The position numbers and the translations under genes were made by a program. Below, one piece after another: positions 11,300 through 24,904 of a DNA stretch of 64,000 nt (position 1 is the stretch's first letter; each line of letters starts with the position of its first letter). The notes under the pieces are model-generated. The model ran no database searches, had not been told where the DNA came from, and was given only the letters and a program-made list of their open reading frames with translations. Source of the DNA: Epiperipatus broadwayi (lineage: Eukaryota > Onychophora > Udeonychophora > Euonychophora > Peripatidae); assembly GCA_028023455.1 (NCBI GenBank), contig JAQFVV010006551.1:419001-483000 (forward strand). Direction: 5' to 3'.

Positions 11300-11410
11300 A
11301 GTCAAGCGTTGTTAGCCGAGAGGTCATCGCAGCTGCCTTGCAAGCAAGTAGTTGGTTGCAGTTTGTTGTGGGTTCGCGTCCCGGCCGATGCTATGACACA
11401 TATATATATA
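11300..11410 (+). mobile_element. Short tRNA-derived SINE (Ala-like variant) with perfect 16-bp target duplication
   Basis: Starts GTCAAGCGTTGTTAGCCGAGAGG, has a CTGCCTTGCAAGCA anticodon-arm-like segment (TGC, Ala-like) and box B-like GGTTCGCGTCCC, and ends GATGCTATGAC with a TA-repeat tail. AAAGAGTAACGGTTTT occurs exactly at 11284-11299 and 11411-11426. A complete, probably young insertion. Confidence 0.92.
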
Positions 11411-11426
11411 AAAGAGTAACGGTTTT

Positions 11427-13223
11427 TCATTCATAAATTTTCCTAGGGAAAGGACACTCTGATGGAAAAACATTCACTGTAATTGTATAATTTAAAGACT
11501 GTTTATGTTTTGATTATATATGCGTGTACCTTCGTAAATTGAGTTTACTCCCTGCAATATAAATTATACACACCAACTAGAAATTAAATTTCAATAACTG
11601 TTCTAAAATTCTAGTCCAATCACAAATGAGAACAACAATAAAAATGTTTTTTTTTCCTGTGTTGTAAATTGGTAGTTAAATGTATAATATCAAGTATTTT
11701 ATGTGCAGAAATAATTTTATATGATTATTAACGCATTATATATTGAAGTTTTAACAAACATATTCCCGTAATTGCTAATAAACAAACTATATTAATGATT
11801 TTTCTATTTGTGTTTGAATATTGTCATAATGTGTCAATCTTATTTTCAACAATCAACAATTACGAACTATAAAAATAAGTTCTGATTCTTGGTTATCAAA
11901 CGATAAAAGGGGGAACATATCACAGAAAAGTTTGTATATGGATTTATAAGATCTTAGAACTCTTAAATGCATAAAATTCAGTTTCAAAGGAAATTAAATT
12001 GATAAAAGCTTAATAAAACTACAATATAAACAAAAATATCTGAAAACAGTTATTTTAAAAACAAATCAGAAAACAATTATCTATATGATCAAGTTATATA
12101 ATCATAACCTAGTACTTTTATTTGTCATTATTATTATTATTTTTTTAAACTTTGATTTAACGTCTCTTGAGAGCTATAATGCTAACAATATGTCATTTTT
12201 TTTTGTACTTTTAAAAACTTGTCAACTGTCAAAAATAATGATAGATTGAGGTGGGAATTCTTTCAGGACAAAACGTCATCACTCAAAATTTCCTTAGAGA
12301 TTGATAATTTACTCTTATAAGGAGAGGTAATAATGAGTTTTAATTATTAAAAAATGGCCCATTAATAAAATAGTAAGCCGATTGCTCGGTATAAAAATCC
12401 CATTAAAATAGAATAACTAAAATGTAGCAAGTCTACTGTGAAGATATTTTCAGCCTTCTTTTTTAAATTCTCATTTTAATTTTAAATATTTTTAATTAAT
12501 TCATGATTTTTTTTTTTTTTGTAAATAAAATATTTTTCCTTTTTCTAATGAAGCTTCATCATAAAATATAATCGCCATTAAGAGAATAACATTTTAACTT
12601 TTGTATTCGTCGTAATTGAAATGTTTCCCATTATTTATACCGGTAATATTTATATTCACTTTTAAAGCAGCGGGGAAAAAAAATCTGGCTCAGTTGTTAA
12701 ATAATATGTAAACTTTCAGAAAGTTACTTGAACTTTGAGCATGTATATATAAATATACACATTCATATATGTGTCTGCATCAAAATAAGCTTTTCAGATG
12801 CATTTGGCAAATAGCATAATTAGATATGGAAATAAATGTTAGAATACGAAAGTAGTTCAAGAAATACATATTTAAAACAATCGTAGGAGTGTTGTTCAGA
12901 AGGACATGATATTTGAGAGCCATGTTAGTTAGTTTGGCCATAAGAATTTCACTCATTCGAAATTTGAGATTTTATATTTAATCAACTGGTAATAAATCCA
13001 GAAATGTTTTAACCTTCATTTTTCCCAATTTATCAGAAAATCTGCACTCACTATTATTGATTTTATCACTCTGCCGCTACACTTAACTACTGAAGACAAT
13101 TAATAAAAAAATTTAATAGAGTTAAAAAAAATTGTATTGCATAAATTTTTAAAGTATAATATGATTGAAAAGTAAAAAAACAACAACTGGGGAGGGGGTG
13201 TGTTATATTAAAAAAAGTAGCAA
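11427..13223. other. A+T-rich stretch without a gene
   Basis: No ORF, tRNA-like or hammerhead motif supported. Confidence 0.5.
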
Positions 13224-13464
13224 GTATTTACCTTGCTATGACGTCAAGCCGGTCAACATTGTTTCTACGGCGCTGAATTTTATAATTGAGCATGTATTGG
13301 CCTGTCCTCTGGGCAGGCAAAAACATCGAAGGCCCCTCCCGGCCCATTCCGGCGCTAGCGCTGACTTTTCTAATTTTCAGTCAAAAAATGAGACCCATTG
13401 GAAACATAAAATTCAGCGCATAGAAACAATGTTGACTGTCATGACGACATAGCAAGGTAAATAC
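13224..13464. mobile_element. MITE-like element with 60-bp TIRs and a G+C-rich core
   Basis: The terminal block starting GTATTTACCTTGCTATG and ending CGGCGCTGAATTTTAT is repeated inverted at the right end. The interior (about 13,300-13,370) is rich in GGCC, CGGC and GCGCT, in sharp contrast with the window. No transposase is encoded. The 95-codon ORF across it comes from the repeat and is not supported. It may be a non-autonomous DNA transposon of recent origin. The target duplication is unclear. Confidence 0.78.
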
Positions 13465-15763
13465 GTGATTGCCCTAAATTATTATTAGGAATATGACAAA
13501 AATATTTAAATATATATAATATTCTCTTAAGTAATGAATAATGATAATATTTATAGTTTATCTCATTATCATTTTCAATCACTCGCCTCCACATCATTTC
13601 AGTAAACTTCCATATAATCCATAAATTATCTCTTTCTACATTTTTCACAATCTGCAAAATATAGTTTAAGACTTTAATTGTCCTTTTCTAGCAATATGAC
13701 AATTCTGCTTTAATTCAACTTTTTTAAAATTCTTTTATTGAAGTCATTTGTACTTGTTTGTTCGCTTATCCACGTGTTTTACCTTTGATAAGCCTTCATA
13801 CTTATTCCTATCATACACATTTCCTTATTTTATTAGGTGATATGAAATCTATTTAAATACTCTTTAAAGAGTTCTAATTCATATATATATAAGAATTGAT
13901 AAATGTCTACTAAAAAACATTCCATTTCTAAGATAAATACTTTTTTTTTTTTTTTTAATATCGTTTTATTTCTGCCAAAAGTACTTTATTTTAAATTTAT
14001 AATCAATTTTGTTCAATATATTTCTATTTGTATTAATAATCTGGCCCAAGTTTTTGTAATAGTGTTTTATTATATAAATGTGTGTGTGTGTGCGCACTTA
14101 CATAAAAAAATAAAATAATTAAAATACTCATCAAAGATTCAAATGTTCTTTCTATTTACTTATTTTAATTTTCATTAAGTTAATCTCTCAATATACTATC
14201 AACATTAATTTCTTGCGACTTTATTAATTTATCAAGAAGTTTATGTGAAAAGTATAAATTCAAATTCAAACATGGTAAATAATTATGCTAAAACCATAAT
14301 TCCAAAATAACTGTGGGATTAACACACACTGCAGGAAAAGATCACCATCTTTCAGCATTTATTATCTGGTGGGATTTGTCCGGACCTCATAAAAAATGGG
14401 TACAAATTTCCTGCGAGCTTGATGCAGGCATGCTAAGGTTCCGAATGTCATTGCCATCTAAAGAAGCCTTTATTCATGAAAAAAGCGTATGAAAATTTGT
14501 GCAAGACTTGTGAACGGTGATTACTATCCTATAATGGCATGTTTTTGATCGGAAATAATGCCACTCGATGTTAGCAGCTCAGTTTCATCGTTTAGATGGA
14601 AGGGGGTGGGGGGTATCTTATTTTCATAATGATTAAATTACTAATGAAAAATAGCTTGAATTTTAATTAAAATTTTACTTAAAAATTATTTATAGGAGGG
14701 GAAAAGACAATTAACTTGTTCTCAGTAAAAACTTACTTTTTCTTTTATTTCTGAAATACAGACACAGAACTTAATTAGAAATTACATATTTATGTAATTT
14801 CATAGAGCTAAATTATAATATTCATTGATATAATCAACTTTTTATTGCAAAAACTCAAGTACATTTAAATACTGAAACTATTAGCCCAAATGTAAGAATG
14901 GTTTACGTGAATGAGAATTACAAATTAAATATATTAAGTAAAAGGAGGGGAAAATACATAAAATACATTTATATTAGTTTGTATGCAAAAACTTCATAGT
15001 GTAGTCATATATTTTTCTTGATAAAATTATACATATATAAACGTAGCTAGAAATCAGACCCCAAAAATATATAAGCAAACCATTGAATCAATACTGCAAG
15101 ATTATGATACCTTACCTTCTATGGTTATGTGGCGTAGCACTACAAATGATGGTTTTTTTTAACTTTCCAGTCCATAGTATATGGACACTTATCTGATTAA
15201 TCAGATAAATCTGAGATCATCAGTGTTTTGCTAAAAAAAAAAGAAATACTAATTTGTTGATTCAATTTTTTATTGTTAACTGGATGCAAGATGGATTGTT
15301 AGTGAAGAAGAAAAGTCTTAATGAAAATGTATTCTGGACATAAAATAAATATAATGATGTAGATGTTGTTTTAGATCCAAAATAAAATATATTTGTATCG
15401 GTTGTTTGAGATAGGGTATAGGATGAAGAGATGGAAAAATCTTGAGTTAAAATTCCTCTATTTAAATAATATTGTTATAAATGATAGATTTATGGTAGTA
15501 AGTTTGAAAAATAATAAACAGTAACTGTAATTATGATTTAATGAAAAACTTGTCTGAATTAATTAAAAAGAAAAACATTCAAATACAAAAATACTTCAAA
15601 AATGATATGTTGAAATTTTGTGTTAGAATAGGGAAAAGATAGAAATATTAATGAAAATTAGTGGACATGACTACAACATACTTTTATAATTTAAATACTA
15701 CAACCAGTGTCTAATACTGCTCATGAGATTATGGTTCTAAATGACATTTAAAATATATAATAA
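13465..15763. other. Stretch without a recognised gene; 14,300-14,615 is compositionally distinct
   Basis: Mostly A+T rich. The part at about 14,300-14,615 has mixed composition, and its plus strand has a moderately open frame with stops that contains KITIFQHLLSGG and AYENLCKTCER. I could not recognise it. It may be an old coding or transposon fragment. Confidence 0.4.
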
Positions 15764-16028
15764 ATTCAAAGACCAGCCTTTCAAGCTAATTGTGCATGCG
15801 TCTTCCAATATCGTAGATAGTAATTTAAAGTGAGAATTCTACTCTCATGCTTTACTCAACAGTACTTCAAATTTGCTCATATAAAAGAAATTGAGTTGTA
15901 GGAATAAGAGGATTCTTTTTATCCCTGTATAAATACTATATCTTGTATTGTAGAGTGAATTATTCATTTATTATTTAACACTCGCAGAAGACGCGTGCAC
16001 AATTAGCTTGAAAGGCTGATCTTTGAAT
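15764..16028. mobile_element. MITE with about 39-bp TIRs (family D)
   Basis: The left end ATTCAAAGACCAGCCTTTC and the right end GAAAGGCTGATCTTTGAAT are inverted copies extending through a GCTAATTGTGCA block. Length is about 265 bp and there is no ORF. A relative with the same AAGATTAGCC ends lies at 33,575, and fragments lie at about 38,727 and 46,945. Confidence 0.82.
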
Positions 16029-17209
16029 GTATACAATTGTATGCATAGCATCATATAAAAATAAATTCTAATTTACTTATAATATATAATAAAGTAATTT
16101 AAAATTGATTTATTTCAGTCTAAAATCATTTACTGCATATTTTTGGTATGCTATATGCAAATTGGCCCGTGAATTATTTTGCATATGTAAAAAAATATTC
16201 AGATGAGGTCAACATTGGTGCTAAGTTGTTTTCTTTACCTCAAGTCTTTCATTATCTGCTTTCTCAGCATTGTCATTATTAGTAGTTTCAGACTAAAATA
16301 GAGATTTGAAGTTCACTTTAGATGTTGCATGTTAATAACCTTTCTTCTAAGTGTGCAGTTATAAGTGTTAGTTAACAATTTAAAAATATCTATACATTGA
16401 ATTTTATTCAACTACATCAAATTTTGATTTAAAAGAAATATATTGACATTTGAAATATTTAATGTTGGAAAAAAAATTGCCAACGATCAATGTCTTAATT
16501 TCCTTAAAAGTGAACAATTAGCACATTTCCATTCAGGTAAATTCATTTTTCCTTTGGACCCATTCTTTTTTAATAAATTTAGAATCAGTTATTATAATAA
16601 AATATTCATGCCTTTTTACAAGCATTGCTTACAAAAAATAATGTAATATTTGTATAAAAAAGTAGAACAATATAACCATAGATTACAAAAAGTCTATAAA
16701 TAAAATTACTGAAATTTAAAAGACATATAGTATATGACTCTGCTGATATAAAATATATAAATAATTACTTTATATGAAAAATTTCTAGTCTATTGCTTGT
16801 CACATTTATACATGTCTATCGTGATGACATATACATTTAGATGAGTATACCCAGAAAAATGTAAGATCCATACATTATATAGTATAAATGGCAAAGTGTA
16901 TCTCTTTTACTTACACTTTAAATATTTAGTTCTATTTTAACTTTAATGAGTTAATGTAATTGCTTAAAGGAAAATAAATAAATAATTTTACATATATATT
17001 GAATTAAATGTTTCTATATATTGTTGTTATAATAATTAATGGATGTTATCTACTCATTTGTAGTAATTATATATATATATATTCTAATATTCTCATGGAT
17101 AAATTAATTCATAGTATTATTTCTGGGAGCTTCTATGTAACAAAACTATAATAACTAAATAGCTGATGCTTCAGTACAATAAAAAATATTTTCCTCAGAG
17201 CATTTTCTT
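16029..17209. other. A+T-rich stretch without a gene
   Basis: Short ORFs only. No family or structure recognised. Confidence 0.5.
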
Positions 17210-17960
17210 TTTCAAATCGTAAGAATGTTTTGATTGAAAGAAGAAAGGATGGTTCTTTATCTCATGATATATATAAAAAGCAAACATGCTTTGGGAAATA
17301 TCTACCTTTTCCTTCTCATCACCATCTAGCACAATTATTTTCAGGGCAAATATATTGTTAGATAGAACTAAAAGACTTGATGATAGCCTTTTTCACAAAA
17401 ATATCTCTGCTACTAAAAAAACACATATTCATAATGGTTTGGATCACAGGATTATTAAGAGTGATTTTTCATATAATAAGAAAAAATATTTTGAAGGAAA
17501 TTAAGACAGTTCTGCCATATATAAAAAGGAGTAACTGATAAATGGGATAATGTTTTTAAGAAAAATAATATTCACACAGTTTACACTACATTTAAAAAAA
17601 TTAATGAAGTATTTCCCCACCCTAAAAATACAATTCTTTTGGAGTATAATAAGCATATATGAAATTTCCATATAGAGTTTCTTCACATTCACATATTAAA
17701 AAGATCAAACGTAGAATAAACATAAGAAAAGTAGAACACATTTTCTCAGTTAGAGAACAATTCAATTTATCAGCCATTTATTCACATATTAAATTAACTA
17801 ACCATGACTATAATTTTAATAAAACACATTCTGGCAAAAATTGAATAATATGACCAGAGATCGCTATGGAAAGCTATACAGATTATTAAAAAGCCTAAGA
17901 GCATAATTGAAAGGTGTCAATTGAAGAAAATTAACAATATTTGAAAAAAATATTAATAGG
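17210..17960 (+). pseudogene. Penelope-like retroelement fragment (RT end and GIY-YIG region), decayed
   Basis: Frame-broken plus-strand fragment. Blocks in order are RRKDGSLSHDIYKK (from about 17,240) and PFPSHHHLAQ (about 17,310), typical of the end of a Penelope-like reverse transcriptase; VTDKWDNVFKKNNIHT (from 17,531) and EVFPHPKNT (about 17,605), matching the linker that precedes the nuclease; then a GIY-like SIYEIS and the C-terminal part of a GIY-YIG domain (about 17,660-17,940) with ER and LKK residues at its end. The YIG half looks deleted. Several frameshifts and stops make it non-functional. Intact members reverse-transcribe and integrate by target priming. Confidence 0.72.
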
Positions 17961-18144
17961 ACAGATAAAATATTTTTTAAAACTCTCACCCAGTAGAATT
18001 TGAGAATGAGAAGAAGCAAAAAAAAATAACAATTTTAAATCTCACCACACACATTCTTATGATGATTTGATAAAATAACTCAAGAAAAGTACTTGTCACT
18101 ACATGGACGCTTCCCGAAATAATACTATGATTATATATATATAT

Positions 18145-18222
18145 AATTAAAATTACCCAAATCCAAAATTCAACCAGACCAGCAAAAAATAATATTAAAC
18201 ACAACCAAAGGTTTCACTGCTA
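18145..18222. repeat. Left arm of 75-bp inverted repeat
   Basis: This block (TTACCCAAATCCAAAATTC to CAAAGGTTTCA) is an almost exact reverse complement of 18,640-18,716. The two arms enclose the minus-strand GIY-YIG fragment at 18,363-18,590. They may be inverted terminal sequences of Penelope-like copies. Confidence 0.82.
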
Positions 18223-18362
18223 CAAGTAGACTTCTCAAGGGTAAAGAACTACAAAAACTATACAATATATATAATATCAAACATTACCCACAAATCCATT
18301 CACTTCCCATCACCCTTAATATTAAAAGAACTCTTAAATAAGTTAATTGCTTCAGAATAATA

Positions 18363-18590
18363 TATTTTCAATAATAAAGATTCTTTAATTCTTCTTTTGA
18401 TTTCATTTCTCTCAAAGAAGACAACCTTAGCTCCATCAAAATTAATAGTGTGGCCTATATCTTTTTCATGGACATACAAAGCAGAACTAAGGTATCTATT
18501 TTTAACTCTACTTTTATGAACCTTTATTCTTTCATTTAAACTAAAACTACTCTGACCTACGTAGACCTTCTAACAAAAAGTAAGGGATAA
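18363..18590 (-). pseudogene. Penelope-like GIY-YIG endonuclease fragment
   Basis: On the minus strand an open stretch starts at YVGQSS (about 18,563) and continues through LNERIKVHKSRVKN, ALYVHEKDIGH and FERNEIKRRIKESLLL. This is the YIG motif, the following conserved helix and the C-terminal end of a GIY-YIG nuclease as found in Penelope-like elements, and is the best preserved piece in this cluster. Reading is open for about 70 codons, then lost. The reverse transcriptase is absent, so it is a 5'-truncated relic. Confidence 0.72.
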
Positions 18591-18639
18591 AATATACTAC
18601 ACTAGGAATAGTCTTTCTATCAAAAATTTGCTTGTAGCT

Positions 18640-18716
18640 CTGAAATCTTTGGTTGTGTTTAATATTATTTTTTGCTGGTCTGGTTGAATTTTGGATTTGG
18701 GTAATTTTAATTATAT
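18640..18716. repeat. Right arm of 75-bp inverted repeat
   Basis: Inverted partner of 18,145-18,222. Confidence 0.82.
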
Positions 18717-18849
18717 TTTGACTAGTTTAGCTTTATGCTTGTAATGTTTATTTATTTATATATATATATGTAATTATATAATTGAATATTTGTGAATACA
18801 GTAACTAAATAATTAAATTTTTTTATCCACTTAGGAGCGCTTTCGATTA

Positions 18850-19870
18850 TCCCAGTAATCTTTGTCAACTAAAGCTTTGAAAGGCTAACTTTCCCATAAT
18901 TCCGTGATCTTACCATTTGCTGCTTGCTGTTAATTAAGTCATGTTTATATTTGTATATTGGCATAGCTTCCATTATTTTTTTATTGTTATTTTTTTCAAT
19001 TTGCAATATATTTACATTATTAAAATTGAATACAAAACCATAAATACATAATTTATTATGGTTGTAAAAAACAAATGCTGAAATATTATTATCTAGTATG
19101 CAATTTTGTTTCGATTTCTGAACTCGTTTTAATAATAGCAAGTGCTCTTCAGTTCTTTTTTCCAATGTACATCTAGATTCACCTATATATCCACTGCCAC
19201 ACCTACATATCCATTTATAAATGACACAATTTTATTTATAAATGAGATTTTATCTTTGGAGTTATTTATTAATTTGTTTAATGTAGGAGGTGTATAAAAT
19301 GCAATATCACATATACTTTTATAAATTTTCCTTATAAAATTTACTTGATTATTTGAAATATATGGGATTGATATCCATATTTTTTTACTTTAGCAGGAGA
19401 ATCAATATTATTATTAAAATTTTTATTCTTATATTTTGTATTAAAATCTCTAATAACATTATATATATATGATTATAATTGTAGCCAACATTTAACAATT
19501 CATTCCAATATATTTCAATATCTTTGCTTTATCAAATGAATATTTGCAAAGACTATTATTTTTAAATAAGAAGGACTTCAAACCTGCCATTTTGTGTGAC
19601 ATTAGCACTTTTGATTTATATGGAATATAACCTCTTTTTACTATTGGTTTAATGGTCATACAGTAATCCAGCATGCATTGATTTCTAGTTATTTTAAGAT
19701 CAAGAAACTGAACACACATTAAATCTTAGTCTGTTTTTATCCATCTTAGACCTTTTAAACCATTTAATTCTTTAAACAACTCATTAATTGTATTTAGTTT
19801 ACGACATACAAAAACATCATCAACTTATTGATAATATACAGTAATATTTTTTGATAATATTCCTTTTTCA
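18850..19870 (-). pseudogene. Penelope-like retroelement, 5'-truncated RT plus GIY-YIG, decayed
   Basis: Minus strand, read from 19,870 down. The RT active-site region is VDDVFVCRK, with the expected Tyr before VDD replaced by a stop (19,825-19,827). Then come FLDLKITRN (about 19,700), RGYIPYKS, a linker (NKLINNSKDKIS), a Cys-containing IYKWICRCGSGYIGES with the GIY and YIG motifs (about 19,215-19,168), then LEKRTEEHLLLLKR and the domain end. The frame changes between linker and nuclease. The N-terminal RT is missing beyond 19,870, as expected for incomplete reverse transcription. ORFs at 18,869-19,165 and 19,492-19,719 are the surviving parts. Confidence 0.78.
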
Positions 19871-22800
19871 ATATATATATATTCTAACCTATTAAACTAT
19901 TATCTTCTATTATTACGAAAGAGATTCGGAGATCCTAAACGCTTCTATTAAATATTCGGGTAGCGAAGCCTATATTTTTTATCTAATATAGCTCGACGTT
20001 AGGTTATTTATACTAATTCAGCTACAGTGATATGCAGTTCAGACAGAGATAGAATAAAAAAAAATTATCATTAATAAAATAAATTTAAAAATAAAATTTA
20101 GAATAAACTTGCATTCTTTCTCTATCCAAAACACATTCTCTGAGCTGTAAGTACTTGCACTGTTCGACAATGATGATGATGATTTCATGTCATTGTTAAT
20201 ATTACTGACTAAAACAAAACATTCATTAATTTGCCAATATGATCTCAATATTTTATTATTATACAATCAGAAGTTTCAATCTCTTTAGCCATGCCACGCT
20301 TGTAATATTGATCATAATGAATCAATACTTAATTTAAGAGTACTTATAATAATGACACTAATCTCAGGGTTCTCTGTTATATTTAATAAAATGCTTGGTA
20401 GTATTGTGTTGTCGCATATGACTGACATTCTGGTCGGCTATAGGAAACATTTATCTTATTTAAATTCCATGTCTTCATCCACATATCAACTATTATAATA
20501 CTTAACGAGATGATAACTATATTTAATAACAACGCATAATTTTGAATAATACAGCCATTTTATCCAGAATCTCAGTCGGAATGATGAAAAGACAAGGGTG
20601 CTTTTGTGTCCTTCCATTATCCATGACAACACAATAATTTGACTAAGATTTATTACTCAGACACTTCACTTAAAAGTGTACTTAACAATGTGCAACCAAA
20701 AGCGACTAGTTTGGGAATAAAGTGATTTTACACACATATAAAATAAACTGTTTTGGTCTGAAGTTTTCAATTCCATAAATAATTCTTATTAAATTAAAAA
20801 TATAATGAAATATTCTGATCTGCTTACAATTGTCTATCTGGTGTATTGAATTTAAGATTTCATAAATGATTTTGGACTCAAGAAAAGTATTGCAAGTATT
20901 ATGCAAATACACTTTTATTTAGCACACAAGAAAAATGACTCAACACAACTTGTAACAAGACTATAATTTATTATTAAATTTTAACAAGATTCTAATTTAT
21001 TATTACAATTTAACAAAACTAGCCTTTATGATTAACATAATAAACAAACATATACAATTTATTCGATCCCATATGGATAAAACAAAATATAATTAACATT
21101 ACTTCGTCTATACTTTTAGACTTGGATTCGAACTACTTCTTCATCTTCTTTTTACATTTATGCAAATTGAATATAACAAAATAAATATTATTATCGATAT
21201 ATCAACTCATCCATTTAATGTATCTTATATGAACGGTTACTTAACTTTATTAACTAACTATTTGTTTTAAAATACAAATAATCTGATTCTAGGCTATGCG
21301 TACAAACGATTTTTATTATCATCTTTAATCAAATGATAGTTTTTATTTAGATAACTTATTATAATTTATGGGTTATTTATCAGAAGTTACACTTATTATT
21401 TTTAATATTTACCTTAATAACAACTGAAGTTTTTATACACACTGTTTTTCTCAGTATAAGTTATATTGTGAGTGCTACTTAATAATTAACCCGAATTAAA
21501 CCTAGTATTTGAACCCTCCATTGGCAAATAAAAATTTTTAAATCACGCAATTTTAAACTTACTCTCTCCATTGATTTACGTGTGGATTACCAGCACTGTT
21601 CCGCCGCACAATCCAGACATTGATCATATATACTAGCACGCTATTTTTACTAAATGGATCTTGAGGAATTAACCTCCAATATACCCGTTATCTTGCCATA
21701 ACTTTCTAAACAAAACACAATATTCAACACCTTCCGCGGTGGAATTATCTCTATTTTCTCATGAGGAATATGGAATAACACTGAAGGTCTTTAGAGTTAA
21801 CTACTCTTTTAAAATAGTTTGGTGGGTCCTTGCCTCTTACTTGGGCACAATAAGAACACACACCAATATAATCCTCTCCTGGGATTTTAACGAATGAAAT
21901 ACACTAAATACGATATAAATTAATGATCGTCCTAACTCTGAGAAGCGATCACTTGGGTTATAAACATACCCGAATTCTAGATTTATCTATTCCCCTCATG
22001 GAAAATAAAGCTTTTGGGGAGATCATTTTCCATCCCACAAAATAGATACATTACAATTATTACTAATGCGAATATTAATCATATACTGATGCTATATCGG
22101 GGCAAGACAAACAAATACACTAATTACACTAAATTTATGTTCCGGGGTATACTTAGATCAACGTCTCAAATCAATGGATATCACAGCATTAACAATAATA
22201 ATTTTTACCTTTGCCAAAGAAACATTCAACACGTAATTGGTAGTCTATTATCTTGAACTTAATTAAGTGAATGCGTTAATAAAGAATAATTGGGAATAAG
22301 TTCCGCAATTAACATAGTATAAATTTGTTTCAAACTTTAAATAAGTAGTATCCTGTATAGCACTTCTCTTTAATTACTTCTGATAATTTTAACTAGATAT
22401 TTTACCTATTAAGTATCTGAATTTTTCTTCTTTTACGCATCTAACATATAAATTTATATCCATAATGCATATCATAAGTAAACACATTTTATAAAAAAAA
22501 TTTTTTCATGTCGAATATAAATTTAACCTAGAATAAGTATATGAAAACATACCTCTATGATTACAAGGTCATTTAAATATTACTTGATTATACAGCCTTT
22601 AACCTGTTGATATAATAAAAAAAAAATACACATAATTTTACAAATTAGTAAAAAAAAATCATTACTTAACAAGTGCTTATTATCTCATTAGAAAAATGTT
22701 TTTTCGTTGGGCCATTTATCTAGATGAAGAACTTGATCCATTCATAGTTCACGAAGCAATTTTAAAACAAGAAAACACATTTTATTATTTCATTTATATA

Positions 22801-24899
22801 AAAGTTGCCTCCATTCTGGTGTAATTAATAAATTAGGCAAAGAAAACATAGCAGCGTTGGATGTTAACTCTTCCTTGAATTAACTGATATAATTTTGGGA
22901 TCCAAGAAAACAATACATATTTTAACATGACGAATATTTGACGATTGACGATCACATATACAATTCTTTTCTTTTTACTATTGGCGATACGTATCATTTT
23001 TAGCTAGCTGGCTTAGAAAAAAAAAAAACTAATGCACGAATTTTCCAAAATATTATTATTATAAGGACTGCAGCTGACTTACATGGATATAAAGTTTTAA
23101 TGACTCCAGTTGATGTATAATATAACATATTATATTAAGGTTATAATTAAGTCACTAATGTTTGTAGTTTTTATTCCTACTCTAGGAATTATAATTTTTC
23201 TTTAATAATAAATTCTCCGTAAAATGCACACATACAAATTTTCTGATATTTGCCTTGAGAAAATTTATATATTTTTTTTTTTTTAAAAATATACCGGTGC
23301 ATAAGTAAATATCCTTTATCATTAATATTATTTCTAGATAATTTTCAGTGAATAAAACATATTTTAACGTGGGGAACTTACGTTATTTCAAAGCAGACAA
23401 TGTCCTTTAGAAAGAGCGTGAAATTTTCTAGTTAACTTTCCTTGGCTTTTCTAATATGTCTTTTTAATTATAATTTTTCTTTTATACCATGAAAAGATTA
23501 TTAAATAAGGTAAAGTTAACAAATAATTGTTTATTTTCTGGAAATTACTTATATTGCTTAATTGAAATATAATGACGCTTTCCGTGATTACTGTAGTTAA
23601 TACGGTCATTTTGAACTTTAGCATAAGATAGTACATTTTTGCGTATAAAAAGCTTTAAAATAGGTAGATGGCACCAGAAAACAGAATATCTTATCAAATA
23701 GGATTAGCAACGCATGATATTATTAAAAATTTACTGGACTTATATTTATTTCTGCAATTAAAAAATAATAAAAAATTTGTTACCGAATTTCAGTACTGCT
23801 TCCTCCTTGTAAAACTAAAGTCAGACTAAACTTTCCTCAAAATTTGGCGGTCTTGTTTTAGCGACCTCTTACAGAAAAATAATCATTTGATTATAACATA
23901 AACAAAAGAAAGGAAAAAAAAAAACTTATTACAGTCATATATTTTTCCGTATGATTTAAATAAATTACAAAGTTATTTGACAAATAATGAAAAATAATAA
24001 ATATATTTAATTAACAATGCTTATTAGTGATGTATAATTCTGTATACATTATTATCTAAATTAATTTAAAAATTACCAGAAGTTATTGTGCGTTTTGATA
24101 AGATACTCATCTACTCTCCCTCTACCCATCCAAAATCAATTACTGTTTATGATAGGTGCTTTTATACTATATTAAATTGCTCTTATTGTTAATATTTTAA
24201 TTAAATTATTCATGCTCTTCTTCAAAATGACATCAAATTACTAAATTTTTTTAGTTATTTGCTTAAAACACGTTACAGTGAGTAAATAGCATATTTTATT
24301 AATCACTTAATATTATTATTATTTTACTTTTTTATTTCCTAGAAAAGGATTGCATTGTATTTCCTGTGGAAATAATGCTAAATAAACCAAGTGTCAATAA
24401 CACTAGGTTACAATATATATATATATATATTAATATTGACTATTCTTCCTCATTATATACATATGTAAAAGTCAAATAAGTTTTCAAATGCTATTAATAA
24501 ATAATTAAAGTTGTCTAATTGCCATGATCTGCAACTTTTAAAATAAAGCAAGAATCAATTCTTAAAATGGCCAAAAATGCTATATGAAAAGTTACCTTAA
24601 ACTACAACAGCCATAAGAGTGTAAATTAGATCAGTCTATTATATTCTTAAATGCAAATTGTCTTGAAACAATTTATATAAGTATGAAGAATCAAATATAT
24701 ATTCATAAATAATAATTATGTTGAATATATGTATAAGAGTGTGAGAAATAAGATTTATATTTATTTTATTCATTTTAAAAATGGTTTGATAGAATAATTT
24801 GTGTTATTTTGTCAGATATAGTAAAAAAAAAAACAGATTTGAAGGGGAAATGTTTATTAAAAATTATATGCAGAAATCAATTTATATATATATAATTAT
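19871..24899. other. Long A+T-rich stretch without a recognised gene
   Basis: No coding sequence, tRNA-like sequence or hammerhead was recognised. Part of 21,500-22,260 is less A+T rich. On its minus strand, GTGCTGGTAATCCACA near 21,600 resembles a motif repeated in the LTRs at 51-52 kb, so a diverged solo LTR is possible but unproven. Confidence 0.4.
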
Positions 24900-24904
24900 T
24901 AAAA

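Noticed and set aside
20930-22300. Diverged solo LTR related to the 49-63 kb element
   Set aside because: Only one short motif resembles the LTR; no ends or target duplication could be read.
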